From positions 15,669-79,668 of the forward strand of contig NZ_JALNZY010000001.1 of NCBI RefSeq assembly GCF_023229105.1: a stretch of 64,000 nt of DNA, in the 5' to 3' direction. A program made the position numbers and the translations under genes. Position 1 is the first letter of the stretch, and the number at the start of each line of letters is the position of its first letter. Shown here piece by piece: positions 34,306 to 44,470 of this stretch. Origin of the DNA: Sulfurimonas sp. (lineage in GTDB: Bacteria; Campylobacterota; Campylobacteria; Campylobacterales; Sulfurimonadaceae). The notes under the pieces were generated by a model that was not told where the DNA came from, searched no databases, and saw only the letters and a program-made list of their open reading frames with translations.

Positions 34306-35312
34306 GAAGGTATATCTGCATAAAATATATACTCTCTTTACTGTTCTGCTCTTTCTTGCTTTTTGCGCAGGATGAAACAGGATTCAGATTGCTTAATCCG
34401 CAAATCTCTAGTATAAATGAAGAGAGGATTGCTTCATTTGTGATTGAGGCTGATAGCCAAAAAATAGATTTTATTTCAATAACGACAGATGCAAACAAGA
34501 CGTTTAGCATTGAGGTTAATGAGGAGCGCTCACACTACTGTAAAAGTATAAATCTTCATATTGGGCTAAACAGTATAAAAGTGGCAGGCTACAAAAATGC
34601 TTTAGTTATAAAAGAGCAGAGCAGAGAGCTCTTTTTTGTATCAAAAGTTGACAAAGATTTTAGATACCCGCCAGAGGGGTATAGCAAAAAACATTTTCAT
34701 AACCAAGAGAATGAGAAGCTATGTATAAAATGCCACGACATGAGTGTGAATGAAGTAAGTGGCGTGGCATTTGAAGATATTACAAAATCAAACTGTTATG
34801 GATGTCACAAGAGTATAAACAAAGAGAAGCACTCACATGCACCATCGGTAAATTGGCTCTGCACATCTTGTCATAACGGTGAGGTAGGAGTGTTTAATAA
34901 GGCAGATAAAGATAGGACAAAATATAGTGTTCCAGATCCGATAGAGGGAGTTTGCTTCTCCTGCCATAAAAAATATAAAGAGGAGTGGAGCAAAAAAAGG
35001 TTCCATCATGAGCCTGCGGAGTCCGGACGCTGCAATAGGTGTCATAATGCACACTCATCGCTTAGCGAGTTTTACCTAAAAAAGCCTTCTTGGGAGCTCT
35101 GTACAGATTGTCATAAAGATAAAATTGAGGGGATGCATATTGTTAAAACATTTGGGAGAAAAGCGCATCCGACCCATAATGTAAAAGATCCCTCCAGAGA
35201 AGGCAAGGATTTAAGCTGTACAAGTTGTCATAACCCGCATGCCTCAAACGCGCCATCTCTTCTACAGAGTGAAACCAGCATGGGGCTCTGCTCCCGTTGC
35301 CATAAAAAATAA
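34302..35312 (+). CDS. Octaheme cytochrome with N-terminal beta domain
   Basis: 336 residues, ATGA overlap with the previous gene, signal peptide (cleavage near 'LLFAQD', ~20). The Ig-like domain spans ~22-118 ('NLHIGLNSIKVAGYKN'), followed by eight CXXCH motifs, the last at the end (CSRCHKK). It has the same length and plan as the cluster 1 protein at 14558, so these two are probably equivalents in the two clusters. It is the last gene of cluster 2; 87 bases follow before alaS, with a new promoter. Confidence 0.8.
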   Translation: MRRYICIKYILSLLFCSFLLFAQDETGFRLLNPQISSINEERIASFVIEADSQKIDFISITTDANKTFSIEVNEERSHYCKSINLHIGLNSIKVAGYKNALVIKEQSRELFFVSKVDKDFRYPPEGYSKKHFHNQENEKLCIKCHDMSVNEVSGVAFEDITKSNCYGCHKSINKEKHSHAPSVNWLCTSCHNGEVGVFNKADKDRTKYSVPDPIEGVCFSCHKKYKEEWSKKRFHHEPAESGRCNRCHNAHSSLSEFYLKKPSWELCTDCHKDKIEGMHIVKTFGRKAHPTHNVKDPSREGKDLSCTSCHNPHASNAPSLLQSETSMGLCSRCHKK

Positions 35313-35364
35313 AAAGTGTTGTCATTTGTTGAACTTTTTAAAGTGCTATAGTGCTGTTTTTAGA

Positions 35365-35370
35365 TATAAT
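35365..35370 (+). promoter_or_regulatory. -10 box of alaS
   Basis: TATAAT in TAGATATAATCGC, 30 bases before the alaS ATG, after a T-rich stretch. Confidence 0.6.
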
Positions 35371-35399
35371 CGCGCAATTTTATACTAAGAGATACACTT

Positions 35400-37949
35400 A
35401 TGGATATTAGAGAAGAATTTTTAAGATTTTTTGAATCAAAAAATCATGACAGAGTGGCTAGCTCGCCTCTTGTTCCCGATGATGCGACGCTACTTTTTAA
35501 CAATGCGGGGATGGTTCCTTTTAAGTCCATCTTTACAGGCGAAGTTCCTGCTCCTCACAATCCTAGAGCAGTCTCATGCCAAACATGTATTCGTGCCGGC
35601 GGAAAACACAATGACTTGGAAAATGTAGGTTATACGGCAAGACATCACACTTTTTTCGAGATGCTAGGTAACTTTAGTTTTGGGAATTATTTCAAAGAAG
35701 AAGCAATTGAGTATGCCTGGGAGTTTATAACAAAGGTTCTTAAGCTTCCAAAAGAGAAACTCTGGGTTACAGTGCATGAGAGCGATGATGAAGCGGAGAA
35801 GCTTTGGCAAAAGCATGTAGCGCATGAGAGAATTATGCGTCTTGGCGATAAAGATAACTTTTGGCAGATGGGTGACACGGGACCATGTGGACCATGTAGT
35901 GAAATTTTTTACGATCAAGGCGAGGAGAATTTCAATGGTCCTGAGGATTGTATGGGAGGCGAGGGCGATAGATTTTTAGAGATTTGGAATCTTGTCTTTA
36001 TGCAGTATGAGAGAAGCAGTGATGGCACCCTAACTCCTCTTCCAAAACCTTCTATTGATACAGGAATGGGGTTTGAGCGTGTTGTGGCAATTAGCGAGGG
36101 CGTTACAAGTAACTACTCCTCCTCACTTTTTATGCCTATAATCAAAAAGATTGAAGTGCTTATAAAAAAAGAGTATATTTATGCCGATGGCGCATCTTAC
36201 CGCGTTATAGCAGATCACGTAAGAACTGCTCTTTTTCTTCTCTCTCAGGGTGTAAATTTCTCCAACGAGGGTAGAGGATACGTACTTAGAAGAATTCTCC
36301 GACGCGGGGTAAGACATGGTTATCTGCTTGGGTTTAGTGAGCCTTTTATGTATAAACTTGTAGATACTGTTGTCGCAATCATGGGCAAAGAGTATGATTA
36401 TCTAGCTCAAAAAGCAGAAGTTGTAAAAGAGCAGATTGAGCTTGAAGAAGCAAGATTTTTCAAAACTATTGCATCTGGAATTGAGCTTTTTAATGAAGAG
36501 CTTAAGGAGACAAAAGAGGTATTTAGCGGGGAGGTTGCATTTAAACTCTACGATACTTTTGGCTTCCCTCTTGATTTGACCGAAGATATGTTAAGAGAGA
36601 AAAATCTCAAACTTGATGCAGTTACGTTTGAAACACTGATGAGTCAGCAGCGTACACGTGCAAAAGCTGCTTGGAAGGGTAGCGGAGATGAAGCTGTTCA
36701 TGGCGATTTTAAAGAGCTTTTAGAAAAATTCGGTGAAAATAGCTTTGTTGGGTACGAAAGTACAAAGCACAAAAGTAGAGTTTTGGCACTCTTGGATAAG
36801 CAGTATCGTCATGCCGATATGCTCCCCTCAGGCGCAAAAGGTTGGGTGCTTTTAGAGGCAACTCCTTTTTATGCAGAATCAGGCGGACAGTGTGGAGATA
36901 TAGGCACACTTACAGGCTTGGCAAAGGTAGAAGATACTAAGAAATTTTTCGGTTTAAACCTCTCTGAGATAACGGTTGAAAAAGAGTTAAAAGTATCAGA
37001 TGAAGTTGAAGCTGTTGTGGATATTTCAAGAAACGAGATAACTAAGCATCACTCTGCAACTCACTTGCTCCATGCAGTGCTTTTTGATGTGCTAGGAGAG
37101 CATATCTCTCAAGCAGGTTCGCTTGTTGAAGCAGATAGACTTCGCTTTGACTTCTCTCATCCAAAAGCTATCTCGCAGGAAGAACTTCTTGAGATAGAAA
37201 ACAGAGTAAATGAGCAGATTATGCGCGGTCTTGGTGGTAAAACTGAGGTCATGAGTATTGAGGACGCTAAAAAATCAGGTGCAAAAGCACAGTTTGGCGA
37301 GAAATACGGACAAGAGGTAAGAGTCGTTAGCTTCGGTGATGCAAGTATTGAGTTTTGTGGCGGAGTGCATGTGGATAACACTGCATCAATCGGCTCATTT
37401 ATTATCACAAAAGAGAGCGGCGTAAGTGCAGGTGTACGCAGAATTGAGGCAGTTTGCGGATATGCGGCGTATGAGCACTTCTGTGAGAATAGAGCACTGA
37501 TTAAAGAGATTCAAGCAGAGGTTAAAAACCTAGATGCTATGGCAGGAATCTCAAGACTAAAATCAACTATCTCTGAGTTAAAAGTAGAGCTTCTTGAGGC
37601 GCAAAACAGCATACACGTAGAGATAAAAGCGGATAATATTAACGGCGTTGCAGTTGTGGTTGATGAGCTGACAAGCGGCGATATAAAAGAGAAAATTGAC
37701 GAACTTAAAAACCAAAACGAAAAATTATGCGCAATGCTCTTTCAAGTTAAAGGCGATAAAGTTTTGATAGCTGCAGGTGTTAAAGGTGCTGATGCAAAAG
37801 CAGGAGAGTGGATTAAAAACATTGCTCCGATTTTAGGCGGAGGTGGAGGCGGCAGAGCTGATTTTGCGCAAGCCGGTGGAAAAGATATCTCTAAGATTGC
37901 CGAAGCTAAAGTAAAAGCAAAAGCTTACATAAGTGAGGTTTTGGGGTAG
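35400..37949 (+). CDS. alaS: Alanyl-tRNA synthetase
   Basis: 849 residues, full length. The class II aminoacylation core is at the N-terminus ('[20 protein letters not shown]', '[12 protein letters not shown]'), the editing domain carries '[12 protein letters not shown]' (~555) and '[14 protein letters not shown]' (~658) with the Zn-binding His/His/Cys/His set, and a Gly-rich C-terminal domain ('[16 protein letters not shown]') ends it. It charges tRNA-Ala and clears Ser/Gly mischarging. It leads an operon with the genes that follow, with start/stop overlaps. Confidence 0.97.
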   Translation: MDIREEFLRFFESKNHDRVASSPLVPDDATLLFNNAGMVPFKSIFTGEVPAPHNPRAVSCQTCIRAGGKHNDLENVGYTARHHTFFEMLGNFSFGNYFKEEAIEYAWEFITKVLKLPKEKLWVTVHESDDEAEKLWQKHVAHERIMRLGDKDNFWQMGDTGPCGPCSEIFYDQGEENFNGPEDCMGGEGDRFLEIWNLVFMQYERSSDGTLTPLPKPSIDTGMGFERVVAISEGVTSNYSSSLFMPIIKKIEVLIKKEYIYADGASYRVIADHVRTALFLLSQGVNFSNEGRGYVLRRILRRGVRHGYLLGFSEPFMYKLVDTVVAIMGKEYDYLAQKAEVVKEQIELEEARFFKTIASGIELFNEELKETKEVFSGEVAFKLYDTFGFPLDLTEDMLREKNLKLDAVTFETLMSQQRTRAKAAWKGSGDEAVHGDFKELLEKFGENSFVGYESTKHKSRVLALLDKQYRHADMLPSGAKGWVLLEATPFYAESGGQCGDIGTLTGLAKVEDTKKFFGLNLSEITVEKELKVSDEVEAVVDISRNEITKHHSATHLLHAVLFDVLGEHISQAGSLVEADRLRFDFSHPKAISQEELLEIENRVNEQIMRGLGGKTEVMSIEDAKKSGAKAQFGEKYGQEVRVVSFGDASIEFCGGVHVDNTASIGSFIITKESGVSAGVRRIEAVCGYAAYEHFCENRALIKEIQAEVKNLDAMAGISRLKSTISELKVELLEAQNSIHVEIKADNINGVAVVVDELTSGDIKEKIDELKNQNEKLCAMLFQVKGDKVLIAAGVKGADAKAGEWIKNIAPILGGGGGGRADFAQAGGKDISKIAEAKVKAKAYISEVLG

Positions 37950-38431
37950 TGCAAGATATATTTTTAGAGCATAAAACAGTCATAGTTTTTTTACATGTGA
38001 TTAGTGCAGTTGTTTGGGTAGGTGGCATGATAGCTATGCGTTACGCTGCTCACTACTCTTTTTTAGAAATTGAGTCTCCGCAAAAGAGACTTGAGCGCAT
38101 CTCTCATGCCCTAAAGAGACTTTTTTATATAGTGCTTCCGTTTGTCGTTACTCTTATAATAACTGCAATTTTTATGATAAAAGGTTATGGACTGAGCCAG
38201 AGCGATTTTTCCGCGTTTTCTCATATAAAAGAGGGCATTTGGAGCATCATGTTTATTAATTTAATCGTCATGATTTTAAGAAGAAGCAGAGGCGAGAGAA
38301 TGTTAAATGAGGGCAATATGCTTGGAGCTAAAACTCAAATAGAGCTTATTGGAAAATTTATGGTTCCTCTAAATATCACTCTTGGTATTATCGCTATATT
38401 TTTAGGGACATACCTCTCAAGCACTCTGTGA
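37949..38431 (+). CDS. CopD-like integral membrane protein
   Basis: 160 residues, GTG start overlapping the alaS stop by one base. Four membrane segments; the first carries 'FLHVISAVVWVGGMIAM', the His-containing entry of CopD-type and related proteins, which often bind heme or copper between helices. Further candidates for metal ligands are few. Exact family is uncertain; a DUF2269-like heme protein is an alternative. It overlaps maf by 4 bases. Confidence 0.6.
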   Translation: MQDIFLEHKTVIVFLHVISAVVWVGGMIAMRYAAHYSFLEIESPQKRLERISHALKRLFYIVLPFVVTLIITAIFMIKGYGLSQSDFSAFSHIKEGIWSIMFINLIVMILRRSRGERMLNEGNMLGAKTQIELIGKFMVPLNITLGIIAIFLGTYLSSTL

Positions 38432-38997
38432 TGATAAGACTTGCATCTTCTTCGCAAACCCGTGCAAAACTTCTCAGAGATTCGGGTATCGGGTTTATTC
38501 AAGAGAGTGTAGATTTTGATGAAGATAGCATAATCGCCTCATCTGCTAAAAATTTTGTATATCAGGCAACAATAGGAAAATTTGAAGCAAATCTAAGAGC
38601 TTTTGGATATAAGGATTACCCGCTTTTAGTTGCTGACACAGTAGTTGCCTCAAGTGGGCAGATTCTTAGAAAAGCAAGATGCGCTGATGAAGCGCGAAAT
38701 ATTTTGTTTACTCAAAGCGGGAGTGAGACAAGTATAATTACCTGCATGGTATACCAATCTTGTGAAATGAAGATTATAGATATCTCTGAGACCAAGTATC
38801 TCTTTAATGATTTTGACTTTGATGAAGTAGAGAGATATTTAAAGAGCGGGGAGTGGCGAGGTAAAGCAGGAGCTTGTATGGTTGAAGGGTTTTGCAAACA
38901 GTATATTAGAGAAGTAAAAGGGTATGAAAGTACCGCTATGGGATTAAATACCGATTTATTGTCAATTTTTCTATTGGATAAAGAAAAATATTGTTAA
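38431..38997 (+). CDS. maf: Maf family nucleotide pyrophosphatase
   Basis: 188 residues from the ATG at 38431 (a GTG three bases earlier is also possible). 'IRLASSSQTRAKLL' is the Maf N-terminal motif and 'PLLVADTVV' (~68) the conserved acidic loop; 'GEWRGKAGACMVEGFCKQYI' matches the 'YRDKAGAYGIQG' region. Maf proteins hydrolyse non-canonical nucleoside triphosphates and are linked to septum control. Coding overlaps on both sides place it in the alaS operon. Confidence 0.85.
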   Translation: MIRLASSSQTRAKLLRDSGIGFIQESVDFDEDSIIASSAKNFVYQATIGKFEANLRAFGYKDYPLLVADTVVASSGQILRKARCADEARNILFTQSGSETSIITCMVYQSCEMKIIDISETKYLFNDFDFDEVERYLKSGEWRGKAGACMVEGFCKQYIREVKGYESTAMGLNTDLLSIFLLDKEKYC

Positions 38998-40103
38998 AAT
39001 ATATCAAAAAAGGATTTCTCATTTTAAAATCTAGCAGATTCTCTCTAATTGGAGTTATTGTTATAGTAACACTGCTCTTAGGCGGTTGGCTCTATGTTGA
39101 TTTTGTTGAGGATTCCAAGCGTGTGCTGGAGATTTCAAATAACGGCTTTGATTTTTTTATATATAAGTGGCTTACCATTACGCTAATTACTATTATGATT
39201 ATTGCCGTGATAGTAGGTAATTATATTCATGAAAAAAATGACAAGCAAAGAATGTACTATAAAAATATTATAGATTCTTCATCAAATATTGTAGTGGTGG
39301 TAGATAAGAACAGTATTATTGAGGTAAACAAGACTTTTTTCAAATATTTTAACAAATACAGCACCCTCGAAGAGTTTAAAAAAGAGCATAAATCAATATC
39401 TGGTTTTTTTGTAGAAAAAGATGGATATGTCCATAAAAATATGGGTGGAGTAAACTGGATTGAGTATGTGATGCAAAATCCTAAAGACAATCAAATAAAG
39501 ATTCTCATCGGCTCAAATCTCTACTACTTTACGGTCGGAATCTCTCTTATTTCTCCAAAAGATGGTCATTACAGTGCAATTTTTTCAGATATAACCAAAG
39601 AGAAGCTCTACCAAAAAGAGCTAGAACATACAAATATAACAGACCCTCTTACAAAGATAAGAAACAGATATTACTACAATCAGCAGATAAAGCAAGGTAG
39701 TTCAAACGCAAACCACTATTTTTATCCACTTTCGCTTATTGTTTTTGATATAGATTATTTTAAAAAAATAAACGACAGTTATGGTCATGATATTGGAGAT
39801 GATGTGCTTGTTGAATATACAAAACTGATATCTTCACATCTAAGAGACGGTGATATTTTTTGCAGAATTGGAGGAGAGGAGTTTACTCTTATACTTCCAT
39901 ATACAGATAGAGCAAGTGCGTACAAAGTAGCCGAAAAATTAAGAGTAGCAGTAAAAGAGCATAAAAAAATAGTTCCAATCACTATGAGTTTTGGAGTTGT
40001 GGAGTATGCTAAAGGGGAAGACTTAGAGTTTCTTTTTAAAAGAGCAGATGAGGCTCTTTATGATGCTAAAGAGGGTGGCAGAGACAAGGTTATGGTTAGA
40101 TAA
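38991..40103 (+). CDS. Membrane diguanylate cyclase (GGDEF)
   Basis: 370 residues, TTG start overlapping maf by 7 bases. Two membrane helices (~15-35 and ~55-77), a PAS-like sensor region (~85-200), then a GGDEF domain with the active Gly294-Gly-Glu-Glu-Phe298 and an intact inhibitory I-site Arg285-Asp-Gly-Asp288. It should make cyclic di-GMP with product feedback. The signal sensed is unknown. Its stop overlaps the bioF start by one base, an odd but common operon partner arrangement in small genomes. Confidence 0.88.
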   Translation: MLKYIKKGFLILKSSRFSLIGVIVIVTLLLGGWLYVDFVEDSKRVLEISNNGFDFFIYKWLTITLITIMIIAVIVGNYIHEKNDKQRMYYKNIIDSSSNIVVVVDKNSIIEVNKTFFKYFNKYSTLEEFKKEHKSISGFFVEKDGYVHKNMGGVNWIEYVMQNPKDNQIKILIGSNLYYFTVGISLISPKDGHYSAIFSDITKEKLYQKELEHTNITDPLTKIRNRYYYNQQIKQGSSNANHYFYPLSLIVFDIDYFKKINDSYGHDIGDDVLVEYTKLISSHLRDGDIFCRIGGEEFTLILPYTDRASAYKVAEKLRVAVKEHKKIVPITMSFGVVEYAKGEDLEFLFKRADEALYDAKEGGRDKVMVR

Positions 40104-41197
40104 TGTACTATGAAAGCGAACTAAAAGCGCTTAAAAAATCTAAAAGATACAGGCAAAGAGAGCTTTATGACGACGCTTTTTTAGATTTTGCTTCAAACGA
40201 TTATCTTGGACTTGCACATAAAAAAGAGCTACATACTCTCACATGTCAAACTCTCTTAGAGATGCCGCTTCATAGTTCAAAAGCTTCACTTTTAGTAAAT
40301 GGCTATCATCAAATTCATAAAAATTTTGAGACGGCTTTATGTGAAGCAAACGGCTTTGAAGATGGAGTGATTTTAGGAAGCGGCTTTAATGCAAATATAG
40401 CGCTTATTGAAGCTCTTGTTAGACGTGGGGATACCCTTTTTATGGATGAGAAGTATCATGCCTCGGGAGTTCTTGCATCAAATATAAAGAGTGTAAATGT
40501 AAAATTTTTCTCTCATAACAATATGCAGGAGCTAGAAGAGCTTCTAAAATCATCCGAGGCTAAAAGAAAGATAGTCGCAGTTGAGGGCATCTACTCAATG
40601 GACGGCGATTTAGTAGAAAGCGCGGTTTTTGAAATTTGTGATAGATATGATGCTCTCTTGATAGTGGATGAGGCGCATAGCAGCGGAGTAATCGGGGAAA
40701 ATCTCATGGGAGTTTTTGACTACTATAAGATTGCCATCAAGCCAAACTACATAAAAATGGGAACGCTTGGAAAGGCTTATGGGAGTTTCGGTGCTTTCAT
40801 TCTTGCCTCCTCACATATCGTCGAGTATCTTATCAACCGTGCAAAACCAATTATCTACGCTACTTCTCTTTCACTATATGATACACTTTTGGCGCATAAT
40901 GCACTTAGATATATTTTGCAAAATAGAGAGTATTTAAAAAGTGAGATACAAAAACGCCAAAAGATTGTTTATGAAGAGTTGGGAGTTAAGGTAAAGGGTC
41001 TTATCGTTCCCATTACTATCAATGACAACAAAAAAGTTATAGAGATTCGTGAGGCACTTAAAAAATTAGGTTTTGAAGTTGGTGCAATAAGGCAGCCGAC
41101 TGTTGAGAGAGCTATTATACGTCTTATAGCAAGAGTGGGCGAGAGTTGCGATATGTTAAGAGAGTTGTGCATAAGTTTGGCTAAAATAAAACAATGA
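40103..41197 (+). CDS. bioF: 8-amino-7-oxononanoate synthase (biotin pathway)
   Basis: 364 residues of the alpha-oxoamine synthase family. 'LDFASNDYLGLAHKKEL' opens the fold, 'VDEAHSSGVIG' (~193) holds the PLP Asp and His, and the PLP lysine lies in 'MGTLGKAYGSFGAF' (~223). It condenses pimeloyl thioester with alanine in biotin synthesis. Slightly shorter than the E. coli enzyme (384). KBL-type enzymes are similar, but the N-terminal motif fits BioF better. Confidence 0.85.
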   Translation: MYYESELKALKKSKRYRQRELYDDAFLDFASNDYLGLAHKKELHTLTCQTLLEMPLHSSKASLLVNGYHQIHKNFETALCEANGFEDGVILGSGFNANIALIEALVRRGDTLFMDEKYHASGVLASNIKSVNVKFFSHNNMQELEELLKSSEAKRKIVAVEGIYSMDGDLVESAVFEICDRYDALLIVDEAHSSGVIGENLMGVFDYYKIAIKPNYIKMGTLGKAYGSFGAFILASSHIVEYLINRAKPIIYATSLSLYDTLLAHNALRYILQNREYLKSEIQKRQKIVYEELGVKVKGLIVPITINDNKKVIEIREALKKLGFEVGAIRQPTVERAIIRLIARVGESCDMLRELCISLAKIKQ

Positions 41198-41883
41198 ATG
41201 TAACAAAACTGCGAATAACAATAGAGAAAAAAAATCTAGTTGACATTGCTTTTAACATCTCCTCCTCCCTCGCACTTGTCGGACAGAGCGGAAGCGGAAA
41301 GAGTTTGACAATAAAGGCTTTGCTTAACATGCTGCCAAAGAGTATGGAGTTGGAGATAGAGCACGAGGGCAATTTTGAGCTTATAGCCGGAAAGACTTTG
41401 GCTTTTGTGCCTCAAAATCCCTTTACGGCACTCTCTCCTCTAACAAAGATTAAAAAACAGTTTTTCATACCTGAGCAAAAAGTGCAAACGCTTTTTGCTC
41501 AAGTCGGACTTGATGCAGATCTTTTAGAGAGATTCCCACCTGAGCTATCGGGCGGGCAGCTTCAAAGAGTGGTGATTGCTATGGCGCTAAGTAATGAGCC
41601 TGAACTTATTTTGCTTGATGAGCCTACAACCGCACTTGATCCAAAGAGTAGAGTTGTTATTTTAGATCTACTAAAAACTCTCCAAGCTGAGTTTGGTTTT
41701 AAAATACTTTTTGTAACACATGACATGAATTCTGCTAAAATTTTATGTGAAGATATCTGCGTTATAAAAAATGGAAAAGTTGTAGAGAGTGGAAGAATGG
41801 AAAATGTTTTGCAAAATCCACTGGATGCGTACACAAAAGTTTTAATTGATGCAAGTTTTGCAAATAGGAGTTTTAGAACATGA
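41194..41883 (+). CDS. ABC transporter ATP-binding protein (OppD/NikD-like)
   Basis: 229 residues. Walker A 'GQSGSGKS' (~33), Q-loop 'FVPQNPFTALSPLTKI' (~77), signature 'LSGGQLQRV' (~116) and Walker B 'LILLDEPTTALDP' (~137) are all present. The 'QNPFTALSPL' Q-loop is typical of peptide/nickel importers of the Opp/Nik type. It lacks the C-terminal oligopeptide domain. No permease or binding protein is adjacent; its start overlaps bioF and its end overlaps the PBP gene, so partners must be encoded elsewhere. Confidence 0.8.
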   Translation: MNVTKLRITIEKKNLVDIAFNISSSLALVGQSGSGKSLTIKALLNMLPKSMELEIEHEGNFELIAGKTLAFVPQNPFTALSPLTKIKKQFFIPEQKVQTLFAQVGLDADLLERFPPELSGGQLQRVVIAMALSNEPELILLDEPTTALDPKSRVVILDLLKTLQAEFGFKILFVTHDMNSAKILCEDICVIKNGKVVESGRMENVLQNPLDAYTKVLIDASFANRSFRT

Positions 41884-43880
41884 GAGTTGTTAAAAATATA
41901 TTTTTCACGTTTCTTCTGTTTGGATTTTTAGCTCCATTTTTAGTTCTTGCTTATTTTTTGCTCGAAGAAGAGTATGATATATCTTCACTTGAAAATTATA
42001 AACCACCCTTAACAACAAGGTTTTATGATAAAAACGGCGAGAAGATTGCTAATATTTTTGAAAACGAACATAGATATTATGCAGAGTTTAATGAGATTCC
42101 CTCGCGTGCAATTGAGGCACTTTTAGCCATAGAAGATACTACTTTCTTTGAACACCCCGGCATAAATATAGATGCTATTTTTAGAGCGATTATTAAAGAT
42201 ATTAAAGCAGGAAAATTGGTTGAGGGGGCTAGTACCATAACGCAGCAGTTGGTAAAAAATAGACTTCTCACAAGAGAGAAAAAACTCTCAAGAAAAGTTA
42301 AAGAGGTTATCTACTCATTAAAACTCGAACTGGCTTTGAGTAAAGAGGAGATACTTGAGAGGTATCTCAATGAGATCTATTTTGGGCATGGCTATTATGG
42401 GATAAAAACAGCAGCGGACGGCTATTTCCATAAAAAACTTGATGATTTGACCCTCAAAGAGATAGCGATACTTGTAGGTCTGCCAAAAGCTCCAAGCACT
42501 TATGCACCAACAAAAAATTATGAAATTTCTATGGGCAGGGCAAACCGTGTGATAGCAAGAATGTATGCCCTTGGATGGTTAGATGAGCAAACATACAACA
42601 ACTCCCTGCTTGAGACGCCTGAAGTTTTTGATGATACGCTGACACAAAATAACGCACCGTTTATAGTGGATGAGATTCTAAGAAGAGCCTCGGAGTTTGG
42701 AATAGATAATATAAAAAGTGGCGGATATGAAATCTATACGACTATAGATATAAGACTTCAAAAAGCGGCGAAAGAGTCTCTCAAAAAAGCTTACGATATG
42801 TCGATTGAGAGGATTGAGAGCTATATTGCTAGTGACAAGAGAGCGTTGGCTGCAAATCCAAATTATGAGATTGAACAAGATATAAACAGCTCTCTTTTAA
42901 ATGGTGCACTTGTTTCATTGGACTCTAAAACAGGAGATATTTTAGCCCTTGTAGGAAGTGTTGATTATCAAAAAAGCTCTTATAATAGGGCAACACAGGG
43001 GCGTCGTCAGCCGGGTTCTGCATTTAAGCCTTTTATATATCAAGTTGCTGTAGATTTAGGATATTCTGGAGCGACGGAGCTAATTGATATCTCTAGAACA
43101 TACACTTATGAAAAAAACGGCGAAGAGCTAAAATGGCAGCCAAAAAATTACGAGAAAAATTATAAAGGTCTTGTAACGCTAAGGGAAGCACTTGTTCACT
43201 CAAGAAATTTAGCAACTATAAACCTTGTTAATGACATTGGCTTAACGACGCTTCTTAGAGAGTTTAGGAAGTTTGGCATAGCCAATCTTCCTCCGGATTT
43301 ATCTATAGCACTAGGGAGCATTACGCTCTCTCCTTTAGAGTTGGCAAAATACTATACCTCTTTTGCAAACGGCGGTATTCAGGTCAAGCCGCATCTTGTT
43401 CGATATATAGACAAAGGTTCTGTAACCGTTTATGAGAAGAGAGAGGACGCTCGTTTTATAACGCAGGAGACGCAAGCCTATATAATGACGAATATTCTTC
43501 AAGATGTTATAAAAAGTGGAACGGGTAGAATGGCAGATGTTAAAGGGATAGAGCTTGCTGGCAAAACAGGAACTACAAACAACAACGTAGATGCTTGGTT
43601 TGCAGGCTATTCTCCGAGTATAGAGACTGTTGTTTGGTTTGGAAATGATGATAATACCCCGATGTACAAACGTGAAACAGGCGGAAAAGTTGCCGGACCT
43701 GCATTTGCCTTGTACTATGAGAATGTATTAGAGCTATATCCGCAGATTCAAAGAGAGTTTGTTGTGCCTGAGGGAATTATGGAAGTAAATATAAACGGTA
43801 AGAGAGAGATTTTTAGTGAGATATCAAAACCGCCTCGTGCAGAGGCGGAAGTGAATTCACAAGAGATGTTGCTTTTTTAG
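41880..43880 (+). CDS. Class A penicillin-binding protein 1A
   Basis: 666 residues. A membrane anchor (~7-27), a GT51 glycosyltransferase domain (~50-230; 'EDTTFFEHPGI', 'GASTITQQLVKN') and a transpeptidase domain with Ser380-x-x-Lys383 ('PGSAFKPF'), 'SRN' (~441) and Lys562-Thr-Gly ('GKTGTTNN'). It polymerises and crosslinks peptidoglycan at the outer face of the inner membrane. Length and motif order are standard for mrcA/ponA-type proteins in this group. Confidence 0.93.
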   Translation: MRVVKNIFFTFLLFGFLAPFLVLAYFLLEEEYDISSLENYKPPLTTRFYDKNGEKIANIFENEHRYYAEFNEIPSRAIEALLAIEDTTFFEHPGINIDAIFRAIIKDIKAGKLVEGASTITQQLVKNRLLTREKKLSRKVKEVIYSLKLELALSKEEILERYLNEIYFGHGYYGIKTAADGYFHKKLDDLTLKEIAILVGLPKAPSTYAPTKNYEISMGRANRVIARMYALGWLDEQTYNNSLLETPEVFDDTLTQNNAPFIVDEILRRASEFGIDNIKSGGYEIYTTIDIRLQKAAKESLKKAYDMSIERIESYIASDKRALAANPNYEIEQDINSSLLNGALVSLDSKTGDILALVGSVDYQKSSYNRATQGRRQPGSAFKPFIYQVAVDLGYSGATELIDISRTYTYEKNGEELKWQPKNYEKNYKGLVTLREALVHSRNLATINLVNDIGLTTLLREFRKFGIANLPPDLSIALGSITLSPLELAKYYTSFANGGIQVKPHLVRYIDKGSVTVYEKREDARFITQETQAYIMTNILQDVIKSGTGRMADVKGIELAGKTGTTNNNVDAWFAGYSPSIETVVWFGNDDNTPMYKRETGGKVAGPAFALYYENVLELYPQIQREFVVPEGIMEVNINGKREIFSEISKPPRAEAEVNSQEMLLF

Positions 43881-43883
43881 TCA

Positions 43884-44312
43884 TTACTGCTTATATTCAT
43901 CTCGCACTATGTTATGGCAGCGAAAACAAGCATGTTCTATGTAAGTATAAGCTCTTTGAGCCTCTTCACGACGAACTATGCCTGATTGATTGCGCTTGTT
44001 TTCAATAGCATCAAGGATTATTTGAACATTATGGCTGATGATTTGCGCGCTCATAACGGCTTCGCTTGCTTTATGTTTTTTGTTTGCTGGAAGCATAGCA
44101 GTGAAGTTGTCTTTATCTCCGAGTAAATCTTGTGAATGTTGTGCAAAGCGCTTGATTGAGTCTTCAACGCCTTTTTGATCACTAGCTATAAATGACTTCT
44201 GAACTTCAGCAAGTTCTGCTCCAAGTTGTAACATATTTGACCTAAGATCGTAAGCACTAAGTGGTGTATAAAGTAGAAATATTAAACTACCTATGAGTGT
44301 TTTTTTTAACAT
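43884..44312 (-). CDS. Cytochrome c'-like monoheme protein
   Basis: 142 residues, signal peptide (cleavage near 'PLSAYD', ~20), then about four helices and a single CXXCH near the C-terminus (CFRCHNIVRDEY). A C-terminal heme on a helical bundle is the cytochrome c' / c556 layout, used for NO binding or electron transfer. It is a single gene, convergent with the PBP gene, and has its own AT-rich upstream region (44313-44460) with a TAACAT stretch. Confidence 0.7.
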   Translation of the reverse strand: MLKKTLIGSLIFLLYTPLSAYDLRSNMLQLGAELAEVQKSFIASDQKGVEDSIKRFAQHSQDLLGDKDNFTAMLPANKKHKASEAVMSAQIISHNVQIILDAIENKRNQSGIVRREEAQRAYTYIEHACFRCHNIVRDEYKQ

Positions 44313-44470
44313 AACAGAACTCCTTTTTTTGTTGTGATTGATTGTAACATAATAATTTTAATTTATATATAAAGTTTTTTTGAATTTTTATGAACTATTT
44401 TTGGCGTTAACATTAAGTTTTTTTTAAAGAATAGAGAGTAAAGTAGAGCAGATTTTCACAAAGGTTGTAT

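Noticed and set aside
12993..35312. Sulfur-oxidation (Sox) or tetrathionate reductase cluster.
   Set aside because: No SoxA/X/Y/Z/B/C/D, Otr or Ttr signatures were seen in any of the proteins; the heme proteins lack those catalytic motifs.
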